From Oscillospiraceae bacterium (GTDB lineage: Bacteria; Bacillota; Clostridia; Oscillospirales; UBA929): a DNA stretch of 55,450 nt. The notes below the pieces were generated by a model. The model was not told the DNA's origin and searched no databases. It saw nothing but the letters and a program-made list of their open reading frames with translations. The first letter of the stretch is position 1. Every line of letters begins with the position of its first letter. A program made the translations under genes and the position numbers. Location: assembly GCA_031265355.1 (NCBI GenBank), contig JAISCT010000039.1, forward strand, positions 1 through 55,450, read 5' to 3'. Of the stretch, positions 25,601-33,497 are shown in pieces.

Positions 25601-28600
25601 AGCCGCGTTGGGATCAGCGCCGCCGAAGTTCGCGTAAACCACAGTGTCGTTGGTGGCCGGATCAATCGAAATCACTCTCCAGGTATCCGCGCTGTCATAC
25701 AGGCCCTTGCGGGCGTTGTTGCCGCTGCCAGAGGCGTTGTCCTGATACACTTCTTCGAGCGGCGCGTCATTGAGATAGATGCTGCCGCATGTCGGATAGT
25801 TGCCTCGAACGGCGGACTGCCATTTCACCGCATAAGGATTGAAAAAGGTGCCGCTTACATCTTCTTCGAATATCGTTCCCGGTATCGTGATGCTCCAGAC
25901 ACCGGGGTGATCGGGTATCTCTGCCCAGCCGGAGACAATTTCCGAACCGGTGACGGTGACACCCTCGCCTTCGGCCGCTTTCAGGGTGATCCGGGCGTCC
26001 TCGCCCGTACCGCCGCGCGGGAATATGACTTCTTCACGGTATGTGCCGCCATAGACAAGGATGGTGTCGCCGGGATACGCAACGTCGGCCGCGGCCTGAA
26101 TGGTGGTAAAGTCTCCCGTGCCGTCCTGTTTGACGGTGTAGACGGTGGGTTCATGTTTTTCGGTCCGCGGCCACAGTACGTAGGTGTTTTCGCCCTCTTT
26201 CAGGTCGGCGAAGGGGCCGGCCGCGTTGTGATCGGGGCCTCTGGGGTTGCCCAGAATATCTTTATCCACGCTGGGCGGATAGCTGAGGTAGCCAAGGTTC
26301 TGCTTCATGTCGCTCGGTCCCATAAACTCGCTGGTGAACAGCGGCGTTGTAAAGGCGGCGGTTTCGGCGTCCACGTTCAGGGTGATGGAGAAAGAATCCT
26401 TGTCTCCGTTGATCACGTAGCTATTCGCGTCAGTCGGCCTGAGAAGTCCGTTGTTTTCAAAGTTGTTATTCGCGTTATCCCAGTTGCCCGGCCGCGAAGC
26501 AACTCCGTTGATCACGTTATAGTCCGCCATATTGCCGTACGCCGTGCGCGAGATTGGCTTATTCCCGGCATTGCCCGCCGCATACACCCAGGTCCAATCG
26601 AAAACTGTGCCCGCCGCTTGGAGCGCCACCACGTCCGGAAGGCCCGCATGAAAACTGGCGACGCCGCCTGAGAAGTCCGGCATGGCGACATGACCCGGTT
26701 CGCATTCGTCCTCACGCTTCAGAACAAACTCGCCGTAACCGGTCACCCGTTGGCTCTCGGCAACATTGACGCCCGAACTGTTGGGTGTGGATTTAAAGGT
26801 AATATTGCCCATGAATTTGTTGTTTCTGCTGTAGCCGTCAAAGCGACTGGTCGGGTTGCCCACCGTTGAGATTTCGTTGAGGGTGCCCGGCTCGACAACG
26901 CGGTTGGTCCTGTTGCGGGCACTGGTGGAGGAGGTTGTGACGCCGTCGTAGGGGCTGATGGTGGCCGCGTTGTTGCTGCCGCCTTCGGCACCCGCTCTGG
27001 CCTGGCTGGCGCTGCCTACGACATTAAAGTTGGTGGAGGTGATCAGCAGGTTGTTTATGACATTCATGTTACCGTTGACGCCGTTGGTCGGGGAGCAGTC
27101 GACGTAGATATTGTTGGCCAAGAGGTTCCATCCGGCGTTCAATTCGTACGAGTGGTTTGAGAACCCGCTGCCCCCCGGGCCCGCCGAATAAATAATGTTG
27201 TTCATGTTGATGACGTCGTCGTTTTCGCAGTCCATCCACATGGGCATGGTGTTCCAGGTCTGGTTGGAGTAGAAATAGTTGTCGTGGATGTTGATGCCGA
27301 AGCCGCCGCTGACGTTCTTAAAGTACGCTTCGGAGGCAAGTCCCGTGTTGATCGCGTTGTTGTTGACAAAGGAACAGCCGTAGATCTCGGTGTACGCTCC
27401 GCGGTAGGCGAACATGCCGTTGGTGGCGTTGTCAAAGATGTTGCAGTTGCGGATGATGTGATGGCCGTACAGGTCGGGGCCGTTTCCGTTGTAGGCCGGC
27501 AAGCCGGGCCTCGTATGGCTGCTTTCATAGTCGCCATATCTGTATCCGGGGCCGTACCTGTCCTCCTGCCCGCGGGAGCCGTTACCGTAATCGACGGCCA
27601 CGCCGCGGCACTGGTTCACGTCGCAGTTTTCAATGATCCAGTAATAACCGCCGTTGGTCGAGATCGCGCCGAACATGCCTTCCGCGCGGATCTGCCAGAA
27701 GTCTACGGTCTTGGGACCGGCGCCGCGCATGACGGTGAAGCCGTCAAGGGTGATGTAGCCCACGTTCCACTCCGCCGTGAGGCACTGCATCCGCACGTTG
27801 ATTTCGGTGTCGTTGGCGGGGTTGGTGGGATCTACACTGCCAAAGTTGGCGTAAATGGTGGTGTTTCCGTTTTCCAAATCGGGATTGCCGTTGGGGCTGG
27901 TGGTCATGGGGTTGACGCCATCATTGATTACGTCCACATACGCGATCCAGGAACCGGGCGTCGCCGCGACCGTGCCGAAGGTGCCGTTGGTGATGCCGTC
28001 CGCTTCGCCGTTCAGACTCCAACGCTGATTCATCGGTTCGCCGTTTACATACACCTGGCCGCAGGACACATACCCTAATTTTTGGTTGGCGCCGCTTCCG
28101 CTGCTGGGCGAGCTGCTGTTGGCCCTGGATCTCCAGAACGCGTTGAACGGATTGAACTGATCCAAATCGCAAGTCCATCCGGGAAGCCTGTCTCCTCTAT
28201 TCTCCCTGTGGCCGGGGAAATAGCTGTTGGGTTTCACAAGCTTGTAAACACCCGGCATGTCTTCCACAGGCGCCCACTCGTCAGGCTGTACGGCATCCGA
28301 GCCGGTGACAATGACTTCTTCGCCTTCGGCCGCTTTCAGGGTGATCCGGGCGTCTTCGCCCGTACCGCCGCGCGGGAAGACGACCTCTTCACGGTAGGTG
28401 CCGCCGTAGACGACAATGGTGTCGCCCGGCTGGGCTATGTCGGCGGCGGCTTGGATGGTGGTAAAGTCTCCCGTGCCGTCCTGCTTGACGGTGTAGAGAG
28501 TGCCGCTGTTGTTTGCGCCTGCAGTCACGGTCGGCAGCATCAGCATGCACGACACAACGAGTGTTGTTGCAAGGGTCAGGCTGATTAGCCTTTGTTTCAT
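22661..28600 (-). CDS. Secreted tandem GH120-like beta-helix / alpha-beta hydrolase fusion
   Basis: A 1979-aa exported protein. In order: signal peptide (~1-28); beta-helix domain A (~34-800); beta-helix domain B (~819-1568); an alpha/beta-hydrolase (~1580-1805); a C-terminal Ig-like region. Both beta-helix domains resemble the GH120 beta-xylosidase of Thermoanaerobacterium (PGDTI-VYGGTYREEV, IYANFGSVDPTN, GYITLDGFTV). Each keeps an Asp/Glu pair that aligns with its nucleophile and acid/base: D457 (MWMDCE) with E486, and D1174 (IWLDSE) with E1204. The hydrolase has S1701 in GHSMG, D1751 and H1782, so it looks like an active esterase. Together they could remove xylosyl or related side groups and ester decorations from arabinoxylan. 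ATG 28600 is preferred over 28606 because GGAGG then lies 9 bases upstream. Activity is inferred. Confidence 0.78.
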   Translation of the reverse strand: MKQRLISLTLATTLVVSCMLMLPTVTAGANNSGTLYTVKQDGTGDFTTIQAAADIAQPGDTIVVYGGTYREEVVFPRGGTGEDARITLKAAEGEEVIVTGSDAVQPDEWAPVEDMPGVYKLVKPNSYFPGHRENRGDRLPGWTCDLDQFNPFNAFWRSRANSSSPSSGSGANQKLGYVSCGQVYVNGEPMNQRWSLNGEADGITNGTFGTVAATPGSWIAYVDVINDGVNPMTTSPNGNPDLENGNTTIYANFGSVDPTNPANDTEINVRMQCLTAEWNVGYITLDGFTVMRGAGPKTVDFWQIRAEGMFGAISTNGGYYWIIENCDVNQCRGVAVDYGNGSRGQEDRYGPGYRYGDYESSHTRPGLPAYNGNGPDLYGHHIIRNCNIFDNATNGMFAYRGAYTEIYGCSFVNNNAINTGLASEAYFKNVSGGFGINIHDNYFYSNQTWNTMPMWMDCENDDVINMNNIIYSAGPGGSGFSNHSYELNAGWNLLANNIYVDCSPTNGVNGNMNVINNLLITSTNFNVVGSASQARAGAEGGSNNAATISPYDGVTTSSTSARNRTNRVVEPGTLNEISTVGNPTSRFDGYSRNNKFMGNITFKSTPNSSGVNVAESQRVTGYGEFVLKREDECEPGHVAMPDFSGGVASFHAGLPDVVALQAAGTVFDWTWVYAAGNAGNKPISRTAYGNMADYNVINGVASRPGNWDNANNNFENNGLLRPTDANSYVINGDKDSFSITLNVDAETAAFTTPLFTSEFMGPSDMKQNLGYLSYPPSVDKDILGNPRGPDHNAAGPFADLKEGENTYVLWPRTEKHEPTVYTVKQDGTGDFTTIQAAADVAYPGDTILVYGGTYREEVIFPRGGTGEDARITLKAAEGEGVTVTGSEIVSGWAEIPDHPGVWSITIPGTIFEEDVSGTFFNPYAVKWQSAVRGNYPTCGSIYLNDAPLEEVYQDNASGSGNNARKGLYDSADTWRVISIDPATNDTVVYANFGGADPNAAGTVTESNARKHVITGVWNIGYITVDGFTVLRGCAPKTIDFWRSDRAPMSGGIATNGGYYWIIENCDVSQCRGVAVDFGLGSRTHEVNNGGTPDVYGYHKIRNNKIHDNASNGVMAYCGPYTEIYGNVLANNNAMNTTLLSEAYVKDVNGGWGISIHDNYFYSDKTWGTLAIWLDSETDGCVISNNIIYSETGGFNSTYGAILYETCHGWNVCSNNIVVGGYIRLFGNSVSDTYVINNLIIKAGNANQLIHMGRNGTNPGSSFDPTVSPVPAMSTKEEQNAAAEAAIAAGAREIVGLGVEGIGFLGTSGISTSGSEGATYFANGIGVGRSMRPIVPGELTALGTAPIPAYRDYGVNVARLGCTNRYNKLLNNIFFDSQVTGSGTEVSKDAYISDWVELTRNYEAVYENGSRSSVFYPATQRAVALTSTLYRQYYQSTAWGNRADYNAYYKGASSDFSSYVTGDGYVQDGNSISKDTGSYTIEATKDAFKITITVDESVLELGKQSYLTADGFGPASAYKYLGVDWYPDEEYITKDFFGNVRNANSNVIGPFADLKPGVNTFVLWAESEDNFNPAGFAITGDMESANGAGWTYKSTDTDVEYDMNGILLKPEGEGPFPAVIISHGGGGNAYAYSLAIAQEMVKWGLVCIAPNYTHAGAPYNAGKPSGGSMASEANLLRAHKALDILSGLDFVDMSRVALHGHSMGAYLTGGLAAAYPLDFKVASHTAGGIDKANGVDVSKIKTPYQSHHGTSDTVVPLATGQEFDAALEGITEHELYTYEGQQHNDVRYDSGMFARVRAWYAKYGMFSGITFPVSKIVAGYAANLPVDIALAGDDATAFDLGLYNESGILLDTISVTASGRYTLKLDKADAVAGIYVVKAIGAAKGVEIDCVTQPDNLWKPTVTLVGNRVVVTFVADVTFNASQKAVQIGETTVDGDKISASGSVLTITNVTAAEGQSLVVSGIQYADLFPDYSFTFRLTI
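25942..26142. repeat. Internal duplication, copy in GH120-like domain B
   Basis: About 201 bases closely matching 28297-28497. It encodes the start of domain B (KQDGTGDFTTIQAAADVA and the stretch through TLKAAEGE). The two domains diverge strongly outside this stretch. Confidence 0.85.
28297..28497. repeat. Internal duplication, copy in GH120-like domain A
   Basis: Partner of 25942-26142, the same length with no gaps. It encodes the N-terminal cap of domain A directly after the signal peptide. Confidence 0.85.
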
Positions 28601-28657
28601 TGTCATGTGCCTCCATTCTTTTGTTCTTCTTCGTTTTTCGTTGCTCCTTAGACAAAC

Positions 28658-28690
28658 TTCCAGTTTCTAACATACCCCCTTTTTGGAGTG
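28658..28690. repeat. 33-bp direct repeat, copy 1 (upstream of the GH120 fusion)
   Basis: Matches 28719-28751 with about five differences, 61 bases apart. Copy 2 covers the last codons and stop of the sulfatase gene, so this copy looks like a duplicated gene end, or a regulatory motif upstream of the fusion gene. Confidence 0.75.
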
Positions 28691-28718
28691 ACCACAAGAT
28701 ACTTCTTCCACAATCATA

Positions 28719-28751
28719 TTCCAGTTTCCTACATTCCCCCTTTTAGGAGTG
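28719..28751. repeat. 33-bp direct repeat, copy 2 (sulfatase 3' end)
   Basis: Partner of 28658-28690. On the minus strand it encodes the final sulfatase residues LLKGGM and the TAG stop. Confidence 0.75.
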
Positions 28752-30273
28752 TCCCGCGGTGTATTTTCTCCTGCAATATCAGTTCGTCCCAGTGCGAATC
28801 CGACAAAAGAAGATCTGTCAATCCAAGTCTTTTGTACTGTTCACCGGGCGCATCCGACGCTCTCATCATGGCAATTAAACTCTTAATCATACGAGTCTCC
28901 GTCACGGGGTCTTTCAGGGGCTTTTCCTGCTTTGGGTCCGCATACAAGTCAAACAAAAGATTGCCCAATCGCCGCGTCATCATGATGTCACTGCTCTCAT
29001 CCAATATGGACGCCATTCGCATCACGGGGCAGTTTTTGGTAAACGGAAAACCGGGATGTATTTCCATTGTTTGCAGCTCTTTCGTCGAAAACATGCTGCG
29101 CATATGCGTGGGCATGACGGTGTAATTGTACAGGGGAGAATTGTCTTCATTGCCTTCGCGCATGTACACGTATCGGCCGTCGGTGATATTCACCTGGCCG
29201 CCATGTACACCAAACAGGGCGTATTCGCGGACAGCCGCGTCGCTTTCCAGTACCGGCCGCAGGGTTTTTCCCTGCATGTCTTTTGACGGGTGCATCCCAT
29301 AAAAATCTAAAATGGTGGGCGGCAGATCGACAGTTTGTGTCAGAGACCTTCTCCGCTCTCCCCGTATCCCCAGTGTTGGATCCCAGATGAACAGCGGAAT
29401 ATGGGCGACTTCTTCATAAAACGGATGGACGCATTTGGCCCAGCAGTCGTGTTCAGACAGGAGAAAGCCGTGATCGGTGCATACGATCAGCGCCGTGTTT
29501 TTCCACATGTCCCGGTCGTCCATGTAGTCCAAAATTTTCCCCAGATAGGCGTCGCACATCGTCAAAAGAGCCGCGTATTCGAGACGGCAATGCGCCACCG
29601 CATCCTCTGGTTCAGTGACCTTGCGGTATGCCGGCCAGTTGAACGGCAGACCGGCATAATCACTGGGGTACAGGGCGCGATAGGCCTCGCCGGCCACAAA
29701 GGGCTCGTGTGGATCAAACGTCTCCAGATGTAAAAACCAGTTGTCCTCATCCTTGTTTTTGTCTAGAAAATCCAAACCGAGTTTGAAGACCTGCGCCTGA
29801 GGAAAATCCTCTTCGCATTTTATATACTTGCGATTCACAATGTCCTGACGCCACATGCGCCCGTAATGCGGAGGGATTTCCGGATCCTTGACGCGTGCCT
29901 TCCAGCGGTCGCCCTCCTGCCCCCTTACGATTTCCCATGTGTCGTAACGGTGATGATAGGTGCACCCCCCATCTTCCCAATAGTGCTGATGATCGCTGAT
30001 CATATGGGTATAAACGCCCGCCTGTCGAAGCAGTTCCGGCAGGGAATCGTCAAAGGGTTCCAGTGGCCCCCAACTCCGGTGCAGGAAATTATACCGTCCT
30101 GTGTGGAGTTCGCGCCGCGCCGGCATACAGGGCAAACTGCCCGCGTAACAGGTGTCAAAGGTTACGCTTTTTTCTGCCAGGCGGGAAAAATTCGGCGTTA
30201 TCGTCCAGTCGCAGCCGTAAGGATTGAGAAAATGACGATTGAGAGAATCAAACAAAAGAAATATTGTCCGCAT
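28729..30273 (-). CDS. Sulfatase (formylglycine-dependent, cytoplasmic)
   Basis: A 514-aa sulfatase of the alkaline-phosphatase superfamily. The sulfatase signature is LPCMPARRELHTGRY: C49 fits C-x-P-x-R and would be oxidised to formylglycine. Metal and substrate motifs include LFDSLNR near the N-terminus, HLETFDPHEPF and CTDHGFLLSEHD. There is no signal peptide, so it should act in the cytoplasm on an imported sulfate ester. It lies 88 bases downstream of the importer genes with no promoter that I can see between, so it is probably the last transporter-operon gene or followed by the GH120 fusion. A maturase-like radical SAM gene is at 37028. Substrate unknown. Confidence 0.9.
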   Translation of the reverse strand: MRTIFLLFDSLNRHFLNPYGCDWTITPNFSRLAEKSVTFDTCYAGSLPCMPARRELHTGRYNFLHRSWGPLEPFDDSLPELLRQAGVYTHMISDHQHYWEDGGCTYHHRYDTWEIVRGQEGDRWKARVKDPEIPPHYGRMWRQDIVNRKYIKCEEDFPQAQVFKLGLDFLDKNKDEDNWFLHLETFDPHEPFVAGEAYRALYPSDYAGLPFNWPAYRKVTEPEDAVAHCRLEYAALLTMCDAYLGKILDYMDDRDMWKNTALIVCTDHGFLLSEHDCWAKCVHPFYEEVAHIPLFIWDPTLGIRGERRRSLTQTVDLPPTILDFYGMHPSKDMQGKTLRPVLESDAAVREYALFGVHGGQVNITDGRYVYMREGNEDNSPLYNYTVMPTHMRSMFSTKELQTMEIHPGFPFTKNCPVMRMASILDESSDIMMTRRLGNLLFDLYADPKQEKPLKDPVTETRMIKSLIAMMRASDAPGEQYKRLGLTDLLLSDSHWDELILQEKIHRGTLLKGGM

Positions 30274-30361
30274 GAGAATACCTCCATAGATGGTTCAGGT
30301 ATCAAAAGCCTCGCCCGCCGCTGGCCGGCGATTTATTCCGCCATAGATTGCAAATCCACGC

Positions 30362-31105
30362 TTACCACCAACGGATCAAATCCGTCACCTGGTTACGTAA
30401 AGCGATAAATTCCGGAGCCGCAATGTCTCTTGGCCTTGGCATAGGGTTTAAGATCACCTGCTTTACCTTTGTCGGCTTGTTGGTCAGAACCATGATGTTT
30501 TCTCCAAGATAGACGGCCTCCTCAATGTTGTGCGTAATAAACAAAACGGTAGTGCCGGTTTTTTGCCAGAGTTTGACCAATTCATCCTCCAATTTATAAC
30601 GCAATTCAATGTCCAACTGTGCGTAAGGTTCGTCCATGAGCAAAAGCTCCGGTTTTGTGGCAAAGGCGCGGGCAATGACGACGCGCTGCAGCATGCTGGC
30701 GGACAACTGACGGGGATAATAGTTTCGATATTCAGACAATCCCACCATATCCAGCACCTCATTTGCGCTGGCTCTCTTTTCTTTGTCCGGGACACCTTTG
30801 ATGTCCAATCCAAAACATACATTTTGTTCTACATTGAGCCATTGCATCGTTGAGTTCTCTTGAAATATGTAGGAGATATTGTGTTTTTTTAAATCCACCG
30901 GTTCATTTTCTATGAGGATTTCACCGCTGGTGATGTCGTACAATTTGGTTACGCTGTTTAAAAATGTGGTTTTTCCACAGCCTGTCGGCCCCACGACACA
31001 CATGAGCTCCCCTTGATTGATATCAAACGAGATGTCGTCGAGTACCAGTAGATCCCCAAATTTTTTGACCAGATTGCGTACTTTGACCTTCACTTTCTCT
31101 TCCAA
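30362..31105 (-). CDS. SsuB/TauB-type ABC ATPase 1, degenerate signature motif
   Basis: A 247-aa ATPase of the nitrate/sulfonate/taurine importer class, using a TTG start at 31105 that has GGGGGG 8 bases upstream. Walker A is GPTGCGKTT, the Q-loop is YIFQENS, Walker B is LLLMDEPYAQLD and the switch histidine is present in FITHNIEEA. The signature motif, normally LSGGQ, reads LSASM, with both glycines replaced. Its partner (31119-31889) has an intact signature but altered Walker A and switch residues. The pair therefore looks like a heterodimer with one active and one degenerate ATP site. It is the last transporter gene before the sulfatase. Confidence 0.9.
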   Translation of the reverse strand: MEEKVKVKVRNLVKKFGDLLVLDDISFDINQGELMCVVGPTGCGKTTFLNSVTKLYDITSGEILIENEPVDLKKHNISYIFQENSTMQWLNVEQNVCFGLDIKGVPDKEKRASANEVLDMVGLSEYRNYYPRQLSASMLQRVVIARAFATKPELLLMDEPYAQLDIELRYKLEDELVKLWQKTGTTVLFITHNIEEAVYLGENIMVLTNKPTKVKQVILNPMPRPRDIAAPEFIALRNQVTDLIRWW

Positions 31106-31118
31106 AGCAGACGCCCCC

Positions 31119-31889
31119 CTACAATGTTTCGTCAATGACGGCGCTGATTTCTTTTCGAATGCGCAGAAATTCAGGGTCCACATAATTTCTGGGCCTGGGC
31201 AGATCTATGGAAAACTGCGCTTTAACCCCCGTGGGACAGTTGCGCAATACGACGATGCGGTCGGCCAGATAGATGGCTTCCTCCAGATTGTTGGTGACAA
31301 AAACCACGGTGCGTTTTTCTTCCTGCCAGATGCGTTCCAGTTCTTCCTGCATCAGATAGCGGGTTTGCGCGTCCAAAGCGCCGAAAGGTTCGTCCATGAG
31401 CATGACGGCAGGTTCGTTGCAGTATGCTCGCGCGATGCCTACGCGCTGTTTCATGCCGCCGGACAAACTGACCGGATAGGCGTTTTCAAAGCCATGCAGG
31501 CCCACAAGATCGATGTAGTATTGCGCGCGTTTGCAGCGTTTCCGTTTGGACACACCGCGCACCTTCGGGCCATACTCCACATTGCCCATGGCCGTAAGCC
31601 AGGGGAACAGGGCGACCGATTGGTATACCACGCCCCGCTCCGGACCGGGGCGCAGCACTTGCTGTTTGTTCACCTCCACAAAACCGTTCGTGGGCGTCTC
31701 CAAACCGGCCAGTATATTGATGACAGTGGTTTTTCCGCATTGACCGGGACCGAAGAGGACCAAAAATTCATTTGTGGCGACGTCCAGATTCAAATCTGCG
31801 ACGACTTCGTTCGTTCCTTTTTCACCGCGGAATGTTTTACAGACGTGTTCGCAGCGTATCATTATCTGCCGCTCTTGCTCCACCTGCAT
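31119..31889 (-). CDS. SsuB/TauB-type ABC ATPase 2, degenerate Walker A and switch residue
   Basis: A 256-aa ATPase. The signature is normal (LSGGMKQR), as are Walker B (VMLMDEPFGALD) and the Q-loop (VVYQSVALFPWL). Walker A reads GPGQCGKTT, with Gln where the family has Gly. The switch (H-loop) histidine is Asn: FVTNNLEEA. ATG 31889 is chosen for GGAGG 7 bases upstream; it overlaps the permease by 28 bases. ATG 31862 (MIRCEHV), one base overlapping the permease stop (TAATG), is an alternative that fits family length. It couples ATP use to sulfate-ester or sulfonate import with ATPase 1. Confidence 0.9.
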   Translation of the reverse strand: MQVEQERQIMIRCEHVCKTFRGEKGTNEVVADLNLDVATNEFLVLFGPGQCGKTTVINILAGLETPTNGFVEVNKQQVLRPGPERGVVYQSVALFPWLTAMGNVEYGPKVRGVSKRKRCKRAQYYIDLVGLHGFENAYPVSLSGGMKQRVGIARAYCNEPAVMLMDEPFGALDAQTRYLMQEELERIWQEEKRTVVFVTNNLEEAIYLADRIVVLRNCPTGVKAQFSIDLPRPRNYVDPEFLRIRKEISAVIDETL

Positions 31890-32641
31890 AATCTTTCCTC
31901 CAGTTTTCGCATCAAGATAGCGAGCAAAAACCCCACGACGCCGATGGCGACGATGCCCACAAGAATTTGTGTGGTGTTGTTCATTTCCTGCCCGTTGATA
32001 ATGACCCATCCGGCGCCTTCTGTCGAGCGAACCATCTCGGCTGCGACCACCGTCGCCCAGGCCACCCCGATGGCCACCTGAAGACCTGCAAAAATGGCCG
32101 GAACCGAGGAGGGCAAAACAACGGTAAACAATGTTTGAACGTTGTTGGCGCCCAGCATTTTGGAAGCGCCCGTCAAGGTGCTGTCCACCGAACGGGCCCC
32201 GTCGTAGGCATTGAGAGTGATGTTGTTGAAGGACGCCAAAAAGATCAAAAAGTATTTGGAAGATTCTGCCAGGCCAAACCATAAGATGGCCAGCGGAATC
32301 CAGGCAATGGGCGGAATTGGACGGATCATTTGGTAGATGGGGTTAAAGATGGCGGCCGCGGTTCTGCTCCAGCCCATGAGGGTGCCGATGGCAATGCCCG
32401 CGACCACGGCCAGCGCATAGCCGACCAGTACCCGGGTCAGGCTCCATCCGATGTGCCCCAAAATGGAATATTTGCCGATGGGGTGGGCAAAGGTGTCAAA
32501 AACACTGGCGATCACCGTCCCGGGTCCCGGCATCATTTTGCCCAATGCGGTTCCGTTTGTGCCCAAATGCCAGAGCAGGAGAAACGCGCCGATGGAAAGC
32601 AGCGCCGCGCCGACGGCTCTATACCGATAGACAAATTTCAT
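31862..32641 (-). CDS. SsuC/TauC-type ABC permease 2
   Basis: A 259-aa BPD_transp_1 permease with six predicted membrane helices and the ATPase-contact EAA-like loop (TGASKMLGANNVQTLFTVVLPSSVPAIFAGLQVAIG). Typical SsuC features are MPGPGTVIASVFDT and RPIPPIAWIPLAILWFGL. ATG 32641 overlaps the stop of permease 1 by one base (TGATG) and has AAAGGAGG upstream. Two different permeases in one operon imply a heterodimeric channel that matches the two different ATPases. Confidence 0.92.
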   Translation of the reverse strand: MKFVYRYRAVGAALLSIGAFLLLWHLGTNGTALGKMMPGPGTVIASVFDTFAHPIGKYSILGHIGWSLTRVLVGYALAVVAGIAIGTLMGWSRTAAAIFNPIYQMIRPIPPIAWIPLAILWFGLAESSKYFLIFLASFNNITLNAYDGARSVDSTLTGASKMLGANNVQTLFTVVLPSSVPAIFAGLQVAIGVAWATVVAAEMVRSTEGAGWVIINGQEMNNTTQILVGIVAIGVVGFLLAILMRKLEERLCRWSKSGR

Positions 32642-33426
32642 CACCAGCGCCCTCCTTTCAAGACGACTTTCTCGAAAACCCCCAGCAGCCATGTCAGCAG
32701 CGCACCGATTGCGCCGATCGCGATCATGCCCGCGATGATCACATCCGGCCGATATAGCCCGCGGCACTGTTGGATCATAAACCCCAGCCCCCGCGTAGAG
32801 GCCAGCAGTTCGGCGGCCACCAGCGCGGTCCAAGAAGCGGCCAAGGCGACCCGCATGCCTGTCAGAACCATGGGCAGGGATGTCGGTATGGCCACGCGCA
32901 CAAGCATCTGGAGATTGGAGGCGCCAAAGGTCTGCCCGACCCAAAGGTGCACCTGCTTGGTCTGTTTGATTCCGGTATAAGAGTTGACCACGCAGGCAAT
33001 GAAGGCCGTGAGGCAAATGACCATTGCTTTGGACAACATGCCAATGCCAAGCAAGATGATCATCAGCGGGATCCAAGCGATGCCGGGGATGGGGCGTAGG
33101 AGATCGAACACCGGGCGCACAAACATGTCCAGCGTCTTATACCACGCCATGAGAATGCCCAGCGGTATACCCACCACCAGCCCCATGGCGTATCCGGTCA
33201 GCGCGATTTGCAGACTGGAACCCATATGCTGGATCATGGTGGCGCCGTCCGGCGCGGGATCATAGAACTTGACGACAAAGGTGTGCATCACCTTGACGGG
33301 ACTGGGGAGCGTGGAGGGCGCCGTCAGTTTTAAAACATCCGTGCACAGCCACCAGACACATAAAAATACCAAAAAAGATAAGATAGAAATCAATATGTAT
33401 TTTTTGCCGTTTCGCTTTTCACTCAT
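32641..33426 (-). CDS. SsuC/TauC-type ABC permease 1
   Basis: A 261-aa permease of the same family (RPIPGIAWIPLMIILLGIG; VGQTFGASNLQMLVRVAIPTSLPMVLTGMRVALA). ATG 33426 (MSEKRNGKKY) has AGAGGTG upstream; the frame is open further but without a ribosome site. It follows the binding-protein gene by 71 bases. It shares fold and motifs with permease 2 but is clearly diverged in sequence, so this is an old duplication. Confidence 0.92.
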   Translation of the reverse strand: MSEKRNGKKYILISILSFLVFLCVWWLCTDVLKLTAPSTLPSPVKVMHTFVVKFYDPAPDGATMIQHMGSSLQIALTGYAMGLVVGIPLGILMAWYKTLDMFVRPVFDLLRPIPGIAWIPLMIILLGIGMLSKAMVICLTAFIACVVNSYTGIKQTKQVHLWVGQTFGASNLQMLVRVAIPTSLPMVLTGMRVALAASWTALVAAELLASTRGLGFMIQQCRGLYRPDVIIAGMIAIGAIGALLTWLLGVFEKVVLKGGRW

Positions 33427-33497
33427 GAAGACACCTCTATCCGGGTTGGGCGGCCCGCGCCATTCGTTTGGGACACGGGCCGCCATGAAGGCGCTCG

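Noticed and set aside
25133..26671. A 512-codon plus-strand open frame opposite the GH120 fusion
   Set aside because: Antisense to a long protein with clear domains, and no start signal.
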